Of a stretch of DNA of 64,000 nucleotides, positions 23,827-36,499 are shown piece by piece. Source of the DNA: Acanthopleura granulata (lineage: Eukaryota; Mollusca; Polyplacophora; Chitonida; Chitonidae). The position numbers and the translations under genes were made by a program. The stretch spans positions 32,889,866-32,953,865 of the forward strand of contig JABBOT010000004.1 of NCBI GenBank assembly GCA_016165875.1, written 5' to 3'. Each line of letters begins with the position of its first letter. Position 1 is the stretch's first letter. The notes beneath the pieces are model-generated. The model searched no databases. It saw only the letters and a list, made by a program, of their open reading frames with translations, and was not told the origin of the DNA.

Positions 23827-24137
23827 AGTTCACCGAAGCATAGCATGTATAAATGCCCTTACTGGCTTATGTGAATCAAGAAAATTAATGTTTCGTGTGT
23901 GCTATACATATGTATTATACACAAGTGTTCTTTACGCAGGTTACCATTTTAGTGAGGTTTGTCCACTGTGGCACAGGCTGTAAGGGTTCGCTGGAACAGG
24001 CGTTGACCGTTGTTCGGTGCGTCGTGCGATGAACGATGTCCAGTGCCCGTAGCTATTCCTGTATAGGCTGGCCGTTTAGCGGTCTCTCCTGTGTCCGTGG
24101 TAACGTGGAAACAACCAGTCGGTCAGAGTTTATTTAC
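23827..24137 (-). other. 5' untranslated leader of the Pao/BEL element
   Basis: 311 bp between the 5' LTR and the gag ATG. It should hold the primer-binding site, but no standard tRNA 3' end complement was obvious next to the LTR. Confidence 0.6.
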
Positions 24138-24386
24138 TGTGCTGCCTCACCCCGGAGGGCTTTAACAGATTAGATAACCACGCAAAGTTCTGCAACAAGT
24201 CGCCTTTATTGCCGAACCATGCTGAGGTAAATAAACTGTGGTTGTTTGGCTGTTGTCAGCTTTGAGCGCCATTTAGATAACAGGAACGAGAAATACGCCT
24301 CGACGATTTTCTGATATGTAATGTCACCAAAACTAACTCTGGCACAGGAGAGTTCTACATGTTCACAGTATAAGATAGGCGTGACA
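24138..24386 (-). repeat. 5' LTR of the Pao/BEL element
   Basis: 249 bp and 98.8% identical to the left LTR by my base-by-base comparison. The target duplication GTTAT follows at 24387-24391. Confidence 0.95.
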
Positions 24387-24391
24387 GTTAT

Positions 24392-27300
24392 ACATCCACA
24401 ATAAGTCATGGCTAACTACAGTACAAGTAAATACATTCTTACACAATTGGGAATTCTAATAGTACCCAAATAGACTCAAATGAATGTACACTAATCATTC
24501 AACTGGACCCAATGAATGTGATCCGATCACCAAAATGTACTCAAAAACATACAATCAATTAAAGAATTACATGTTTTTACAGATTAGGAACATTTTGCGT
24601 ATCCCAATACAGTTTGAAAAATACTACAATCCCCTGACAACGTTTTCGAGCAGTATTTACAGAGTCATGGTAACCAACAGAACCCACACAGTATATCACC
24701 ATCACAGTTAAATCATACTAACCGAATCATACACAAAAATATACTGATATATGGTTGTACCATTACATGATTTACATGATTGTAAATCTGAACATGTACC
24801 TTAACCCTAAAATATGTGACAATTCATACCGTATTTCACATGACCTTACTTATAACACAGGTTCTGACATCTTCCTGTGATTATTACAGCTGCCTGAAGC
24901 ACCAAGAAGATACATGCAACAGTAACAGTCTGTCCCAATTTACCCATGGAAAAATACTGGCTATGTACTTCGGTGAACCTACGAAATTCTATGAGGTCAT
25001 CCGGTACATCACCAGGTGCCATATATTGAGCAAACACATTTAAATTGCCGTAATAAATCATGACATTCATGCAACAACAGTAAACAATACTCCACATCAT
25101 GTGATCCATGTACCCATATCGACGGATACACAAGAAAATGTGCCTAACACAAACCCTATGAACGGACGTTGACCGTATTATCACCTTTACGGGGAGAGAA
25201 CTCGCACCACGTGCTTGTCGCTACTCGAACATGGAACTGTCAAAATCTCACCATTACTACATTTGTGTAACAGTCATGTACCCTAACTGCTTCCGGGATG
25301 ACCCAAGTAATAATCCTGGCATCTTTCTGTAGCAGTGACACTGAATAAAGCTGGAAAAACAAGTGTTACGTGCCAATATGATCAGATGTGATCTGTTCAC
25401 GATGAAATCTGCGGGAAGAGTGACTTTCTTACACCTCACAGAGTGTCAGCAATCACTAAAAACTGCCTGTGAAACACCGGTTTCTGTAAGTAAAACCTAT
25501 CGACTTCTAAATTTATTTCACAAATCAAATCGGACGGCAGCGTGATGCAAAACTATGAGCCAACATGTGCTGATCACCGCTCAGAACAACGACAACACGC
25601 AGCGATTACACAATCACTTAGAGCCGCAGAGTAACAGATCTAGCTCATAGTATGCATGCGACAGTGTACTCTTCTAATGGTGTACATCTTCTTGGTTTCA
25701 ATCCAAACATTCCATTCCATTCCATTCCATCTTTTCGTGGGCGATATCGAGTGTCGCTCATGCGCTCATTCTGAAAGATAAGCTGGGAAGAATGAAACAG
25801 ACCTCAGATCTGTCGGCTGGCTGGAAATTTTTCTAGTTATACCGTCATTCTGGCTGTATCTAGAGGTCATCACTTCATCTCCCAGGGGTTGTCTCTGGCG
25901 GATAATTCCAGTTCATTTCAAATACAGATATCACGTTTCGCGGAACAATGATATCTCAGAGCGAATAGAGTTGTTGTGACTGGTCAGAGTGTCCATCTGA
26001 AGTGTAACGCAGATTAGAGTAAACATGATCTCACAACATGAGGTCGAATCCATTTTCCCTCTTTTTTTCTTTTATTCAGTCGATCTGAGTTCTTCCCCTT
26101 TCAGACGCTCTTAAATTTCAAGCTTTCTACAACTAGAAGCCCTCTAAGCTGGAAGAGGCGAAAGATCTTCCGGGAGACTTTCTCTTAAGTTCAGAAGCTA
26201 TATATCCAGATGGCCCAGGATATAATTCTTACATATTCCTTTGCAAACTAGTGTTATAGGTGTTTTGTAAATGGCTCTTGAGCCTGTCGACTAGTAAAGC
26301 CCCTTCATGGCCTACGGGTCATATATGGAAACGAAACCTGACTGATTCATCGATCCCCACTGTTACGCCATTGGATGACCGAGTTGATTCAGACAAGGAC
26401 CTGATGAAGGTGGTGGAATGTGACAAGCCCTGGTTTGGCATTTTTACGTTTCGGCTGACGCAAGGAATTGGCTCAACCAATGGGGCACAACCAAGGGTAC
26501 CGCTTAGAACTCCCGTTTTACTAACCATGAATGTTAAACACGAAAAAATCTGACCTAGATACAGACGCGCAGATCTCCTGGGTTAAGCCACAGCGCGAAG
26601 GTTGCAGACTTAGGGCGGCGGTAGCCTTTCCAAATGGAGGGTCTCAATTGGAGAAAGGGTACCTCGCATGGAGGTGAAATATTAACAGCATATGGAAGCT
26701 GTGGTGAATAACTATACCTTATAATGCGGTGCAAGAAACCAGTCGTTTTTGTATAATGGCAGGCCCTTGTTTTCATTCCATAAAGTTTAGATAAGTATCC
26801 TTTTCTCAGCAGTTCAGTCACCTGCACAGTTTCGTTATCTTTGGAGCTATTAGCATATTTAAACAGTAGAGCTGCAGTCTATATCTTAGTCTGACCTTGT
26901 ATAATATAAGATTTTAATGTACTGCACAGCGCCTAGGTAAGGATGGCAAAGAGTTTTACTTTGTAAAGGGGCAAGTATGCACAGATAGAAAACTATCCTA
27001 GCTGAAAGAAGCGTAGGGCCAAACTTGCACAGTGGAAAGTACAAAAGCATAGAGCAAACCAAGATTCAAGAACACCTACACCCTGTCTACCACTATTTCA
27101 TAAGTAAACCTTTTTTCAACTCTGACGTCTACGCATGTATAAGTGTGATACAAAATATGATTGACTTCATATGATGGTAGGTAATACAAGGACACCATAG
27201 CCATATGGTATACACCCACACAAACGCACACAACAAATCGCGATGGCTTACCTCTATACTCCCAAACCGTGAATGATCGTAGGACTTTTGTTAGTCACTT

Positions 27301-28220
27301 CGTGGTAATCGTGCAAGACTTTCGTACAATTATCCCAGATATATAGTTTTATTATCCTGCAAGAGCCGTACAACCAATTTATGTCAGACTTCGAAAGATT
27401 TCAGTGTCGAGAATCGGGGTAAATCGGGTGTGATTGACCATGACTAATGGGTCCCGGCGGAGGTAATAAGTGGTCATAGCTCTGGTGTGACTGGGGCTTC
27501 ATGCTATGTACGTGATCCAAGAAACCATTCGAAGATATCGAGAAGTGCCAAAGTCACTTCTTTTGTTCTGACTGTAAGAAGTGCACATTCGTAAGCCTTA
27601 CCATACTTAAGTCCAAAACTGATAACTTATCAACCATAGTGTGTGCCACAAATGTCCATGCCATCTACGATAGGGCCGAAGCGATAGTACGATGATGCGA
27701 AATGATGCGACAAAGATACCAAGTGATTACATGTAAATTCCCACCTTCCCTTTATGTCATCCTGCTTTCACTTAATTTGTCTCATTTTCCCATCTTTACC
27801 AGTCATCGTTTCATCGCTTCACATCATCGTATGATGGATTCCTAACACCATGCCATCGTCCCTTTTCGTTATATCAGTTTCTAATTCTGCTTGTTGTGTT
27901 CCCAAAAAGCATAACTACCGTAGGAAAAACATGAAACGTCTTTTCGGTCATGGAAAAAAATTGTTAAGAATGCAAATACACTAGGTGATGGCATCATGTC
28001 ACAAAAATTGTTATTGGTACCATCATTGCTTTTTATCGCTTTGTTTCATCATACCGTCGATTCGTGCCATCATTGTATGGCTTCGTATTATCGCTTCACT
28101 TCAGCGCGGTTATGCGATACCAAGGTACTGCGGTACGATGATGGCTTTATCAGGCCTCCTTGTTGCTGTATTCGTGAAGCTTGATGGCATTAGCCTTCTT
28201 GACACATCACTTACACTAGT
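24392..28220. other. Intergenic stretch between retrotransposon and GMC pseudogene
   Basis: No gene recognised. A short TTCCA microsatellite lies at about 25706-25730. From 27660 to 28130 words of the type CATCATCG, TTTCATCG and CGATGATGCGA recur on both strands, giving a low-complexity, partly self-complementary block just before the pseudogene. Open frames such as 26260-26553 show no domain. Confidence 0.55.
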
Positions 28221-28234
28221 TGTTGTTATTGTCG

Positions 28235-28330
28235 GTTCCTGGAGAAATAGGCAAACTTCAGGATACAAGTTTTAATTGGGGCTACAGATCAGTTTCACGG
28301 AAAAGAGGGTTTAAAGGGTTTGTAGAGCTG
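28235..28330 (+). pseudogene. GMC pseudo-exon 2 (3' half only)
   Basis: Reads VPGEIGKLQDTSFNWGYRSVS in place of [21 protein letters not shown] of the intact gene. Sequence before 28235 does not match, so the FAD-binding part is lost. Intron sequence after it (ATATTTCTCTAAAT) still resembles the intact gene's intron 2. Confidence 0.9.
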
Positions 28331-28979
28331 GAAACTTCGAATGTCGTGGTATATTTCTCTAAATATGTAACAGTTGTTTATTTGCCTTATATCTTATACC
28401 CTCCTTTGAACACAGAAACTATGAGAGTTGTGAACGGGAAACCACCACGAATGTGTTGGGTACACAATGAAAAGACCTTGTGCATCTAGTGAATTAATTT
28501 TCTTGTGGTGCTCGTTGGTGTTTCAGGCGAAAACAAAGGAATTACAAAGGAGCTCTCAGCTATTAGAGTATTAGAATAATGATGACTTGTAATTGTATTA
28601 AGCGTCTTGGTGTTATACTCTTTAAAAAATGCCTCATCTTAAACCAGGAAGTTATTATTAATGCGCTTCTTTATTCAGAATGTTCGTGCAAGTTTCTCCT
28701 TGTAGCTTCCCATGCTCGCAGGAGATTTACTCCAGTCTTCTGTGTTCCTTATTTTCTGACTGATACCTGTTAACGCCTTTTTAAAAAACAGTGAAATAAA
28801 GTTTTTTGCCCATTGTCAGTATCCACTCATCTCATACACCTATAATTATAATCTTATCAGCTGAGCACCACAGGTTTACGTTTGCGCGTAAATACACATA
28901 TTCCATATTGACATTTCATTTCATAGTAATTATAGTCGCTACATCTTGAATAGAATAGTTTATCTTTCTTACAAACCTG

Positions 28980-29213
28980 ACCCGAGAGGGCGTAATAACC
29001 CAGGTGCCTCTTACCAATGGGGTCGTTGTGAATTCAAGTCCATCTCATTCTGGCTTCCTCTCCGGTCGTATTTGGTTCGGTCTGCCAGCAGCCTACGGAT
29101 GGTCGTGGATTTCTCCCCGGGATCTACCCGGTTTCCTGCCTCAATAATGCTGGCCGCCATCGTATAAGTGAAATATTCGTACGGCTTGAAACACCAAACA
29201 AATGGGTAAATTA
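28980..29213 (+). mobile_element. tRNA-headed SINE, type A, plus orientation
   Basis: B-box-like GTGAATTCAAGTCC near the start, core CTGCCAGCAGCCTACGGATG, TTCCCCGGGATCT..CCGGTTTCCTGCC, then GCTGGCCGCCATCGTATAAGTG, and tail CGGCTTGAAACACCAAACAAAT. Nearly full length. Confidence 0.85.
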
Positions 29214-29373
29214 AGTTAAGGCGAGGTCTGAATACTCGTCATACAGTTAATCCCTCGATTTCCTCATCCAGTGTTTGCATGAGTGGTGCGCACTTCACAG
29301 TTCGGGCATGACGCATGGACATGTAGATTTGATTGTAATTGTGTTTATCTACATATATACATTCCTTTCGAAG

Positions 29374-29563
29374 CGATCTATCACGCCCGGGGAAAAAGGC
29401 CTCTGCGGATCCAGTTCCATAAACTATATGGTGTACATGCGGGGTACGCCTCGCGATTACGACATCTGGGAGAACATGGGCTGTACAGGCTGGAGCTACA
29501 GAGACGTCCTTCCTTACTTCATCAAGTCTGAGAGCTGCTTGTCTGCCAGACTCAGGGATAACG
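29374..29563 (+). pseudogene. GMC pseudo-exon 3 (near-identical tract)
   Basis: Still open and flanked by the same acceptor and donor words as the intact exon. Its first 25 bp have diverged (RSITPGEKGLCG), while the next roughly 178 bp, through the donor, differ from 8104-8282 at two bases only. Similarity stops just past the donor. Confidence 0.92.
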
Positions 29564-31820
29564 GTGAGTATATTGTATTTCCGGGTTCGGTATAAGCGTA
29601 TATAGAAATGCCGTGTTTGGAAGAAATTTGTCTACCGCCCTTGGAATACGGTATTATAAGAATACTGTATAAATTAGTATAATTTCTAAGACAAATAAAC
29701 TGTTCTCAAATTTTCTTAAAATGGCGGATAAAAGCTGCCAGAGTTTTCACTGTAAAAGAAAGGTAATAAAGGCAGTAATATTGTCTTGTGAGATAATATG
29801 TGAACTCCGAGCAGATCACACGTTTCTCCTCTAAAGCGACTGTAGTGGTTAGACTCTCGTAGAAAACCGGAGTTACTTTGGTCAAAACACGGACTTTACT
29901 TGTGTGTACAATTATACAGTTATGCAAATAACAGAAAATAGAGAATGATTCTGAACACGAGATTTTGTTGCATATACAGTTTTTGCCAAATGAAATTATT
30001 AATATAAACTAGAACCTGTTAGGATAAAAGTGGTCTAGTTATAGGTTGTGCGCAATAAAGGTCACGTGACTGCTGATCAGTGTTGCAGCACAGGGCGTCC
30101 GCCATGCTGGACGACAAGCTATCGCTGACAGCATGGTTAGGGTTCGATAGGCTCACCGAAACACTGGGCTCAAACATAAAACTATATGGGGTCGAGTTTT
30201 CACCGTACGGTATTTGAGGACTTGCCCGCTGATGAGAAGAAAGAAAAGATACAGGAAAACAAATTCTGTTATTTACATAGAGAGATTAAGGAGTGACTGA
30301 ACAGCGATAAGTTCATAAAGTGAGCGTGCAGACTGGTAAAAACGTCTGGTTATCTCAGATAATTGACATTTAGCGTGTACAGGAGTCCAGAAACTCTTTA
30401 GGTCCCCAAACTGATAGCCTTATAGCGTAATTCAATGTTCTTGAAGCCAATACAAATAGACCGACGTGTTTTCATGAAACATGTTTTTTCATATATATGT
30501 CTACCGTTATCTGGATAAATTGCAACTTGATAAAATGCCATTGCCGCTTGAAAGCAAGAAAGAAAATTAAGGACGTATTTTAATTTATATTTCTTGTGAC
30601 AGACCCCGTGAATACATTGGTTTATAAATATCCATAGTCCTAGCTATTCATTAAGTATTATTAAAGTACTCCGAGAGTTAGCGCGTATGCGTGTCTATAG
30701 TCCTGTTTATTCCGCTCCCTACTGGACAGACATGAACATATTAACACGGCACGTGAGCCAGGCATTCACATCAAGAAAACTGCACTTCATAACAGGATGT
30801 GTATTGCTATGCTCCCTAGTTGTCAGCCAACATGCCGGCACTTCGTTTTGAGAGAGGCTATGGCGCGCATTACACGCAACCTATTCCGTTAGGCAATAGC
30901 TGGATCATAAAGTATACGATGGGCTCCAAACGGAAGTTTTGTTTATGACTCTGTTTGATGTGGTCATATCTTGGATGCAGTGCTTAAGTGAATTGTATAT
31001 ATCGGAATGTTTGAGCCCATTTCAACACTGGGTTTTCACAAAACTTGGTTTCTCTAAAAAAGTTATTGACCATGTATTAAGTTGCAATTTAGAGTGCAAT
31101 AAACACGCACAGGGCATCTTGAAAGTCAGGAAGACTGCGTAAATCCAAAATAGGACCAAAATGTTGGAAATGGATGAAACAGCTCGAGAATTCGTCGGTA
31201 TGATGTAGGTATTTGACAGCATTTTTGATTTTCTTTTACCAATCAGAAGACTAACAATTATATGCAGCCATAGCTTTTCATTCCCCCTTTCACTCATGTG
31301 TTTATACATTTGTTCATTCTTTGAATACCTTGTTGCCATTTGTCTTTGAATTCGCTTTCCATCCCAGTTAATTTGGCATTATATTCTTCTATTCTAAAGT
31401 ATTTAATTATATTATTAAGTAGTTTATGTAATGGTCTTTGTAGTTGGGTTTTCTTGTGTGTGTCACAAATTTGACAGCTTAAAAGAATCAACATGGACAA
31501 ATTACTTCATTTTATTTTCACAAAGCGGCCCCGTGGAATAAATAGTAAACCGTTGCAAAAGTGTCAGAAATATTCGGCCTGTTGAGACTGAAGAGGATCA
31601 TTTGGATACCACTGTGTGGACTAGGCTATATGAACAAGCATCGGTGTATTTCACCGACCGCGCCCTCCCAGCCTCCAAAAATAAGAAATAGCCTAAGTAG
31701 ATAATATGCAATTCCCAGAGTTTTTAATGACCAAATCTTAATTTTATAGGAAGACTATCTCGCATATACTTTTAATAGTATCCAGTTTTAAAATCATGAT
31801 AAATATTCATATTTTACAAT

Positions 31821-32005
31821 GACCCGGGAGCCTCTCACCAATGTGAATGCTGTGAGTCAAACTCTGGCCGACATAGGCCTACTTCCCCTCCAGTCATAAG
31901 TAATGAAGTTTGCCAGCAACCTGACCATGGATTTCCTGGGCTTTCTCCGGTTTCTTTCCACAAATGTGTAATGCTAGCTTTCGTCCATAAGTGAAACTCT
32001 TTATT
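31821..32005 (+). mobile_element. Degenerate type A SINE, plus orientation
   Basis: CCCGGGAGCCTCTCACCAATGTG, then GTGAGTCAAACTCTGGCC, TTGCCAGCAACCTGACCATGG and CATAAGTGAAACTCTTTATTAAA appear in the SINE order but diverged. Confidence 0.7.
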
Positions 32006-32518
32006 AAAAGATATTCTTAGTAAATTGTAATACGGTACCTTAAATTTAACCCAACTGTTCTTATTTCAAATATTCTTTTTCTCCTTCATGCTCTCTAAAA
32101 AGAAACATTATTCATTTTAACCTTCTCAGTTCTACATCAACTTTTTGTCCTGTTCATGTACTGCATTCATGTTATTTTAAAACTGTCATTTGGGTCTAAA
32201 TGGCTATGTTTATCTGAAAGAAAAACAAACAAACGAACAAAAACAGTAGACATGTATTTTACTTTACTTCAACTATGGACACTCGAAGTTATCCCTCTTA
32301 ATTTATACGTCATTCAAACAGTAATTTATGAAGAAATTCTTTTATTGCCTTTTTTTTCGCAGCTAAATAAACTCTACTTCTGAATTACCCTCAACAAACA
32401 TTCGTCATATTGTATCAGGGAGCGAAAGAGTGCCTTCAAACAAGAGTCAAATGTTATTGTCTATAGATGATTTGAGCCATATTTCATTACTTAGTTACGT
32501 TGTGCTATACAGTGACAA

Positions 32519-32617
32519 TGGGTCGTGGTTTCCTCCCACCATAATACTGGCCGCCGTCGTATAACTGAAATATTCTTGAGTACGGCGTAAAACACTAATC
32601 AAGTAAATAAATAAATA
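32519..32617 (+). mobile_element. Type A SINE, 3' fragment
   Basis: Starts at TGGGTCGTGGTTTCCTCCC inside the core and runs through CTGGCCGCCGTCGTATAACTG to TACGGCGTAAAACACTAATCAAGTAAATAAATAAATAA. A 5'-truncated copy. Confidence 0.85.
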
Positions 32618-33607
32618 ATTACAGTGACAATTGCCTCCCCAAATAGAAGAAAACATTTCAGAGATGCTAAAACACAAAGCGGTAGTACTCTAAAAGTAGA
32701 ACTACTTTGGTAAATCTGTGACAAGTTTGACCACCTCAGAAATGCCCTCATAGAACTCTGTTCGCTTCGCGTCCAGACCCCAAAAAATAGAATGCTTCTT
32801 TTTCCAATCCATGAATAGTAGTTTAAAGTGGGTCCACGCAATTCTCGTACGCATAGGCTACCATGGTACTAGTGGACCCATGTTGGTCTTCGAAGGGGGA
32901 TTTTCGCGTTGTAAGGATATCCTCGTTAAAAGCGCCAAAGGACCCTATAGGTCAAAATTACGACAGTACATATATATAATTAAACTTTTCAGGCTTCTTA
33001 TGTTTTGATATTCTTTTGTTATATATGATCCTCTCTTCTTGTGCAAAACAACTCGGAAGTTACCGTGAAAGATTAGATTACCAAGAATATGACAACTAGT
33101 CATGGCTAACACCTCATTTAAATTTAATTTATTTTTATGATTAAATTAAGTCTTCGAAAAAATTCTTAATATATGATTAACTAAAATCTATTGCATAAAT
33201 AATTCATTTACATTTTTGTTGATATCATGTTAACAAGGTAAATTTTACACTTTTCACTTTCTCATTATGTTTGTATCCTCATATAGCTCATGTTCTGCTG
33301 GGAGATCTTATATTTATCATGCTCATCTAGTCAGTTAGAAAGAACTTAATCATAGCAAGATAAATGAAATTCGTACAAAAGCTTATTTTTGCACATGACC
33401 TAGAAGATATTTCGAAAGCAATTTTCATGTACAAAAGTTTTTGTGACCATCTGGCCTGATTCATCCAATAATATCACCAATCGCACGTATAAATGTCACT
33501 TTGATATATTTTACCCCTTGAACAAGACAAAAATTTTTAACATTTCAATTATATACTCAGCTTTGATAAAATGCATGTTTAAGGACAAATTGTTTTCCTC
33601 CGGATAG

Positions 33608-33722
33608 GTTTCAGGAGAATTCAGTCTAATATCGGAGATGGCGTTCGCCGGAGTTCGGCCGAGATCTATCTTCGGCCGGCCTAAGAATGGGACACATTGC
33701 CACCCACTGCCATGTCCCCAAG
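33608..33722 (+). pseudogene. GMC pseudo-exon 5
   Basis: [22 protein letters not shown] is followed by TAA at 33682-33684, created together with a loss of about 9 nt relative to the intact exon. The donor AAG|gtaagt has become AAG|gtccat. Confidence 0.92.
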
Positions 33723-34394
33723 GTCCATATATTGGCCTACGCCTGGCGATCCAATTAACGTACTAATAAATCTCTGAATTACAAGTTAGTGACAAAATTA
33801 CACCCAACACGCAACGTTGAAAATCCTTATATACATATTGTACCGGGATTTAAGAGAGCAGGATTTGGGAAAATATATTTTATACTTTTATGTCAATGGA
33901 CACTGTGTTCACGTTTTTTTAAGGTTTCACTTTATTTTCCGAAAAGTTGTGCTGATACTGTTGTTTGGGGGCATTGTACTTAAGTTCTTTAGTAAATATC
34001 TGCTGAAGTTATAATTATTGGATGTCACAGGAAGTTTTGAAAGAAAAGAACACATACAACCTACACCGTAAATGAAAGAGCTATAGAAACTGTGTGGAAT
34101 ACCATTTTTTACATTTTTTAAAGGTTTCATAAAAGAGACAATTATCGTCATTTTTTACAAAATCCACCTATTCGGGGCACATAGAAAGTCCCGCCATGTT
34201 TTAGGTTTGTCAAATGAAAGTCCTCCTCTTGAATATTCATTTTTACCTCACTGTGCTTAAGGCATTTCCAGTCTCACCTAAATATGTTCGCATATCGTGA
34301 TAATCGTGGATTTTAAGTATTGTTAAAGCCAACTCTAAAATCGAAGAGTTTGAGATGTACTAGAGGGCCAAATCATGCCTACATGCGTGGCTGT

Positions 34395-34565
34395 CTACTG
34401 CCAAAATGTGTCTGTATTGCGATGTCCTGAAGGCAGAGCCCACTCACTTGAGCTTGATGCGTGGTCGGTCGAACTACTGCTCTCAGCCTCACTCCCCTGC
34501 GATTGAAACTGGTAGCCTTGTAAGCCGAAGTTACATTGACTATCATCAGAACTAGAGCTGGGGTC
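34395..34565 (-). pseudogene. Possible fragment of a P2X7-C-terminal-like (invertebrate expansion) protein
   Basis: The minus strand encodes a Ser/Asp-rich stretch with FGLQGYQFQSQGSEAES and later RNTDTFW before a stop. From memory, proteins with a P2X7 C-terminal-type domain in invertebrates often start with an acidic Ser-rich region, an F-G-x-x-P-Y-x-F-E-P-like motif and a later N-T-D-W-C. No cysteine domain follows here, so it is at best a fragment. On the opposite strand the same bases give MPTCVAVYCQN (from 34377), which resembles the start of a THAP domain. The two readings compete and neither is secure. Confidence 0.25.
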
Positions 34566-34827
34566 CCCACTGATTTTTTTTACCTTCAAACTCAGAAAAG
34601 CTACTTTCCAACCTAAGCACGATGACGTAAGCAATCTGTTAAAATGGCGGCCTAAAAAGGCTTTTCAGATTAAATACTATTAAAATACTCAAATAACAAG
34701 CAGTCCCACCGGAAAATTGAGATTTTTTATTTACCCATTAGTAATATGTGGACGTTTCTAACATTGGTGTTTCGATTTTGGCATCAAAGGGAAGCCATTT
34801 CTTTGAAGTTCTTAATAACGAACGCGA

Positions 34828-35442
34828 TGACGTCATCTGTGTTTATAAACTGTCAGAAATGCTCTGCTGACCAATCAGAATCTCTTATTATGGTATTTGG
34901 CTCCGCCCACACCATGTGGAAGCCTATAAATAGGCTGAATTTCAGCGTTTGGTACATGGCTTTGGAGTCTGCCAGGAAGAAAGCGTCAAGCTGCTGGTAG
35001 GCATCGAAAGTAAGTAGATACTTTATTAAGAGTGGGAAAATTCTTGTATGGTGAAGCAGGAAACAGTCCCAGTGAAGAACAGTGAAGTGTGTCCCAATTT
35101 AAGAACTCTGAAACAGTTTGACATTTAGGGGGAATCAGTCCCAGTCCATTGTCAGAATTATGGGAATCAGTCCCAGTCACAAAAAATCTGGGAATCTCCA
35201 GTCTCAAGAATTCAAGAATCCTGCTCCAGTCTCCTGAAGGTGAAAACTGCCTGGGAATTCAGCTGTGGACATTATAGGTTTTATATCAGAACAGAAACTG
35301 AGCTTTGGTACCACAACCTGGGACAGTGTCACATGAGACTTCCTTGGACTCTCTGTACTATGTACAGTGCTTAAATGTCCCATACATCATCTAATGTTTT
35401 GGTGCTTGTTTCAACTGCTGTTTTCTTCCTCTTCATAATAAA
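34828..35442 (+). promoter_or_regulatory. Promoter-like block with downstream poly(A) signal (solo LTR or orphan transcription unit)
   Basis: In order: CRE TGACGTCA (34828-34835), CCAAT (34871-34875), CCGCCC (34903-34908) and TATAAATA (34925-34932), then a short open frame from ATG 34955 (MALESARKKASSCW) ending in TAG, a strong splice-donor word gtaagt (35010), and AATAAA at 35437-35442. GAATCAGTCCCAGTC occurs twice in between. The element order fits an LTR (U3-R-U5) of a retroelement, or a real promoter. No partner LTR was seen in the window. Confidence 0.45.
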
Positions 35443-36100
35443 GTATCATCATGTGATTTGCCCGGAATCTGTTGTTGGTGAACTTTTATTTTATGTAAGA
35501 AAATCGAATCCCATAACTGGAATCTAGCCTGAGTTCAGGAAATGTTATGAAATCGAATCCAACTAGTAGCGACGTCTCCAAGTTCAGGGAAGAGAGTTCC
35601 GGTTAGTTTATCCATTAAACAAGCTTCGCTCGGCACGTTAAATATCGAACAGGATTAAAGTGGGTGAAAATTATCGCACTCATAGGTACCTGTTTACCTA
35701 AGGAGAAGACATCATAAGAAACGAAAGCACATGAGACAAATATAATAATTGAATCGCTACAATATTTACCCTTGTGTCAAGACAACTTATGTCATGCTGA
35801 AATAGTACGTGTTCAGACCTGACTTCACATTTATATTCGGAAGTTATATCCCATTAAATGTAACCAATGTGGGTATATGACTTTACCAACTTGGTGAACT
35901 GTACGACCTGTACGATTTTCTAACGATAGCAATCACGATTTATTTTCAGTTAACAGAAAAACCCAGTTGTAAGAAAAGATTTCTCGAGCAAGATTGGTTA
36001 ACGTTTGTATTTAGGTTAATATAACTGTCTCACCTTTACCAATACACCGAAAAAGTTACCCATTGCCTGAACTCAGTAACCTCCAGCATAATTTATGTCT

Positions 36101-36315
36101 TTTATTGGTGTTTTACGTCGTACTCGGCAATGTTTAACTTGTTCGATGGCTGCCAGCATTATGGTAGGAGGAAAGTTGGCAGAGAGCGGGAAACCCACGA
36201 ACGACCGAAACAAAGTCAGTCAGAGCTGGACTTGAACTCACAGGGGACACATTGGTGAGAGGTACAAGCGTCATTGAGCTGCCTTAGCGAGCTAACCATA
36301 CCGCTACGGAAGCCC
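36101..36315 (-). mobile_element. tRNA-headed SINE, type A, minus orientation
   Basis: On the minus strand: head GGGCTTCCGTAGCGGTATGG with an A-box-like word, B-box GAGTTCAAGTCC, core GTGGGTTTCCC, then CATAATGCTGGCAGCCATCG, and tail GAGTACGACGTAAAACACCAATAAAA. Full length, between pseudo-exons 5 and 6. Confidence 0.85.
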
Positions 36316-36499
36316 ATTATTACATAACAATGGAACGATCTGTGGATCTTACTGTTTACCAGAACTCAATACCTCTCAGTACAATAATGTATAAGGTCTG
36401 TTATTTTTATTTGCTAACAAACTGAATATCTCATATACACACTCACTGTGCACAAAGTGCACCATTGGTATATAACGTTATATATAATTTGTGTTGCAG

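Larger units (their letters stand above)
17464..24386 (-). mobile_element. Pao/BEL LTR retrotransposon, defective
   Basis: A 6923-bp element in minus orientation. The LTRs are 249 bp each (17464-17712 and 24138-24386), TGTGCTGCC...GCGTGACA, with three differences. A 5-bp target duplication GTTAT flanks it. The order on the minus strand is gag, CCHC-type knuckle region, aspartic protease, reverse transcriptase, RNase H, integrase, as in Pao/BEL. A purine-rich tract (GGCGGGGAG, minus strand) abuts the 3' LTR. I could not place the primer-binding site. The reading frame is broken by at least five stops, at least three frameshifts and a deletion in RNase H, so this copy cannot make its own full polyprotein. 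Confidence 0.95.

Noticed and set aside
24060..24137. Primer-binding site next to the 5' LTR
   Set aside because: I looked for a complement to common tRNA 3' ends and saw none convincing, so I did not annotate one.
30103..30220. Short open frame MLDDKLSLTAWLGFDRL
   Set aside because: Only about 37 codons, with no splice context and no similarity I can recall.
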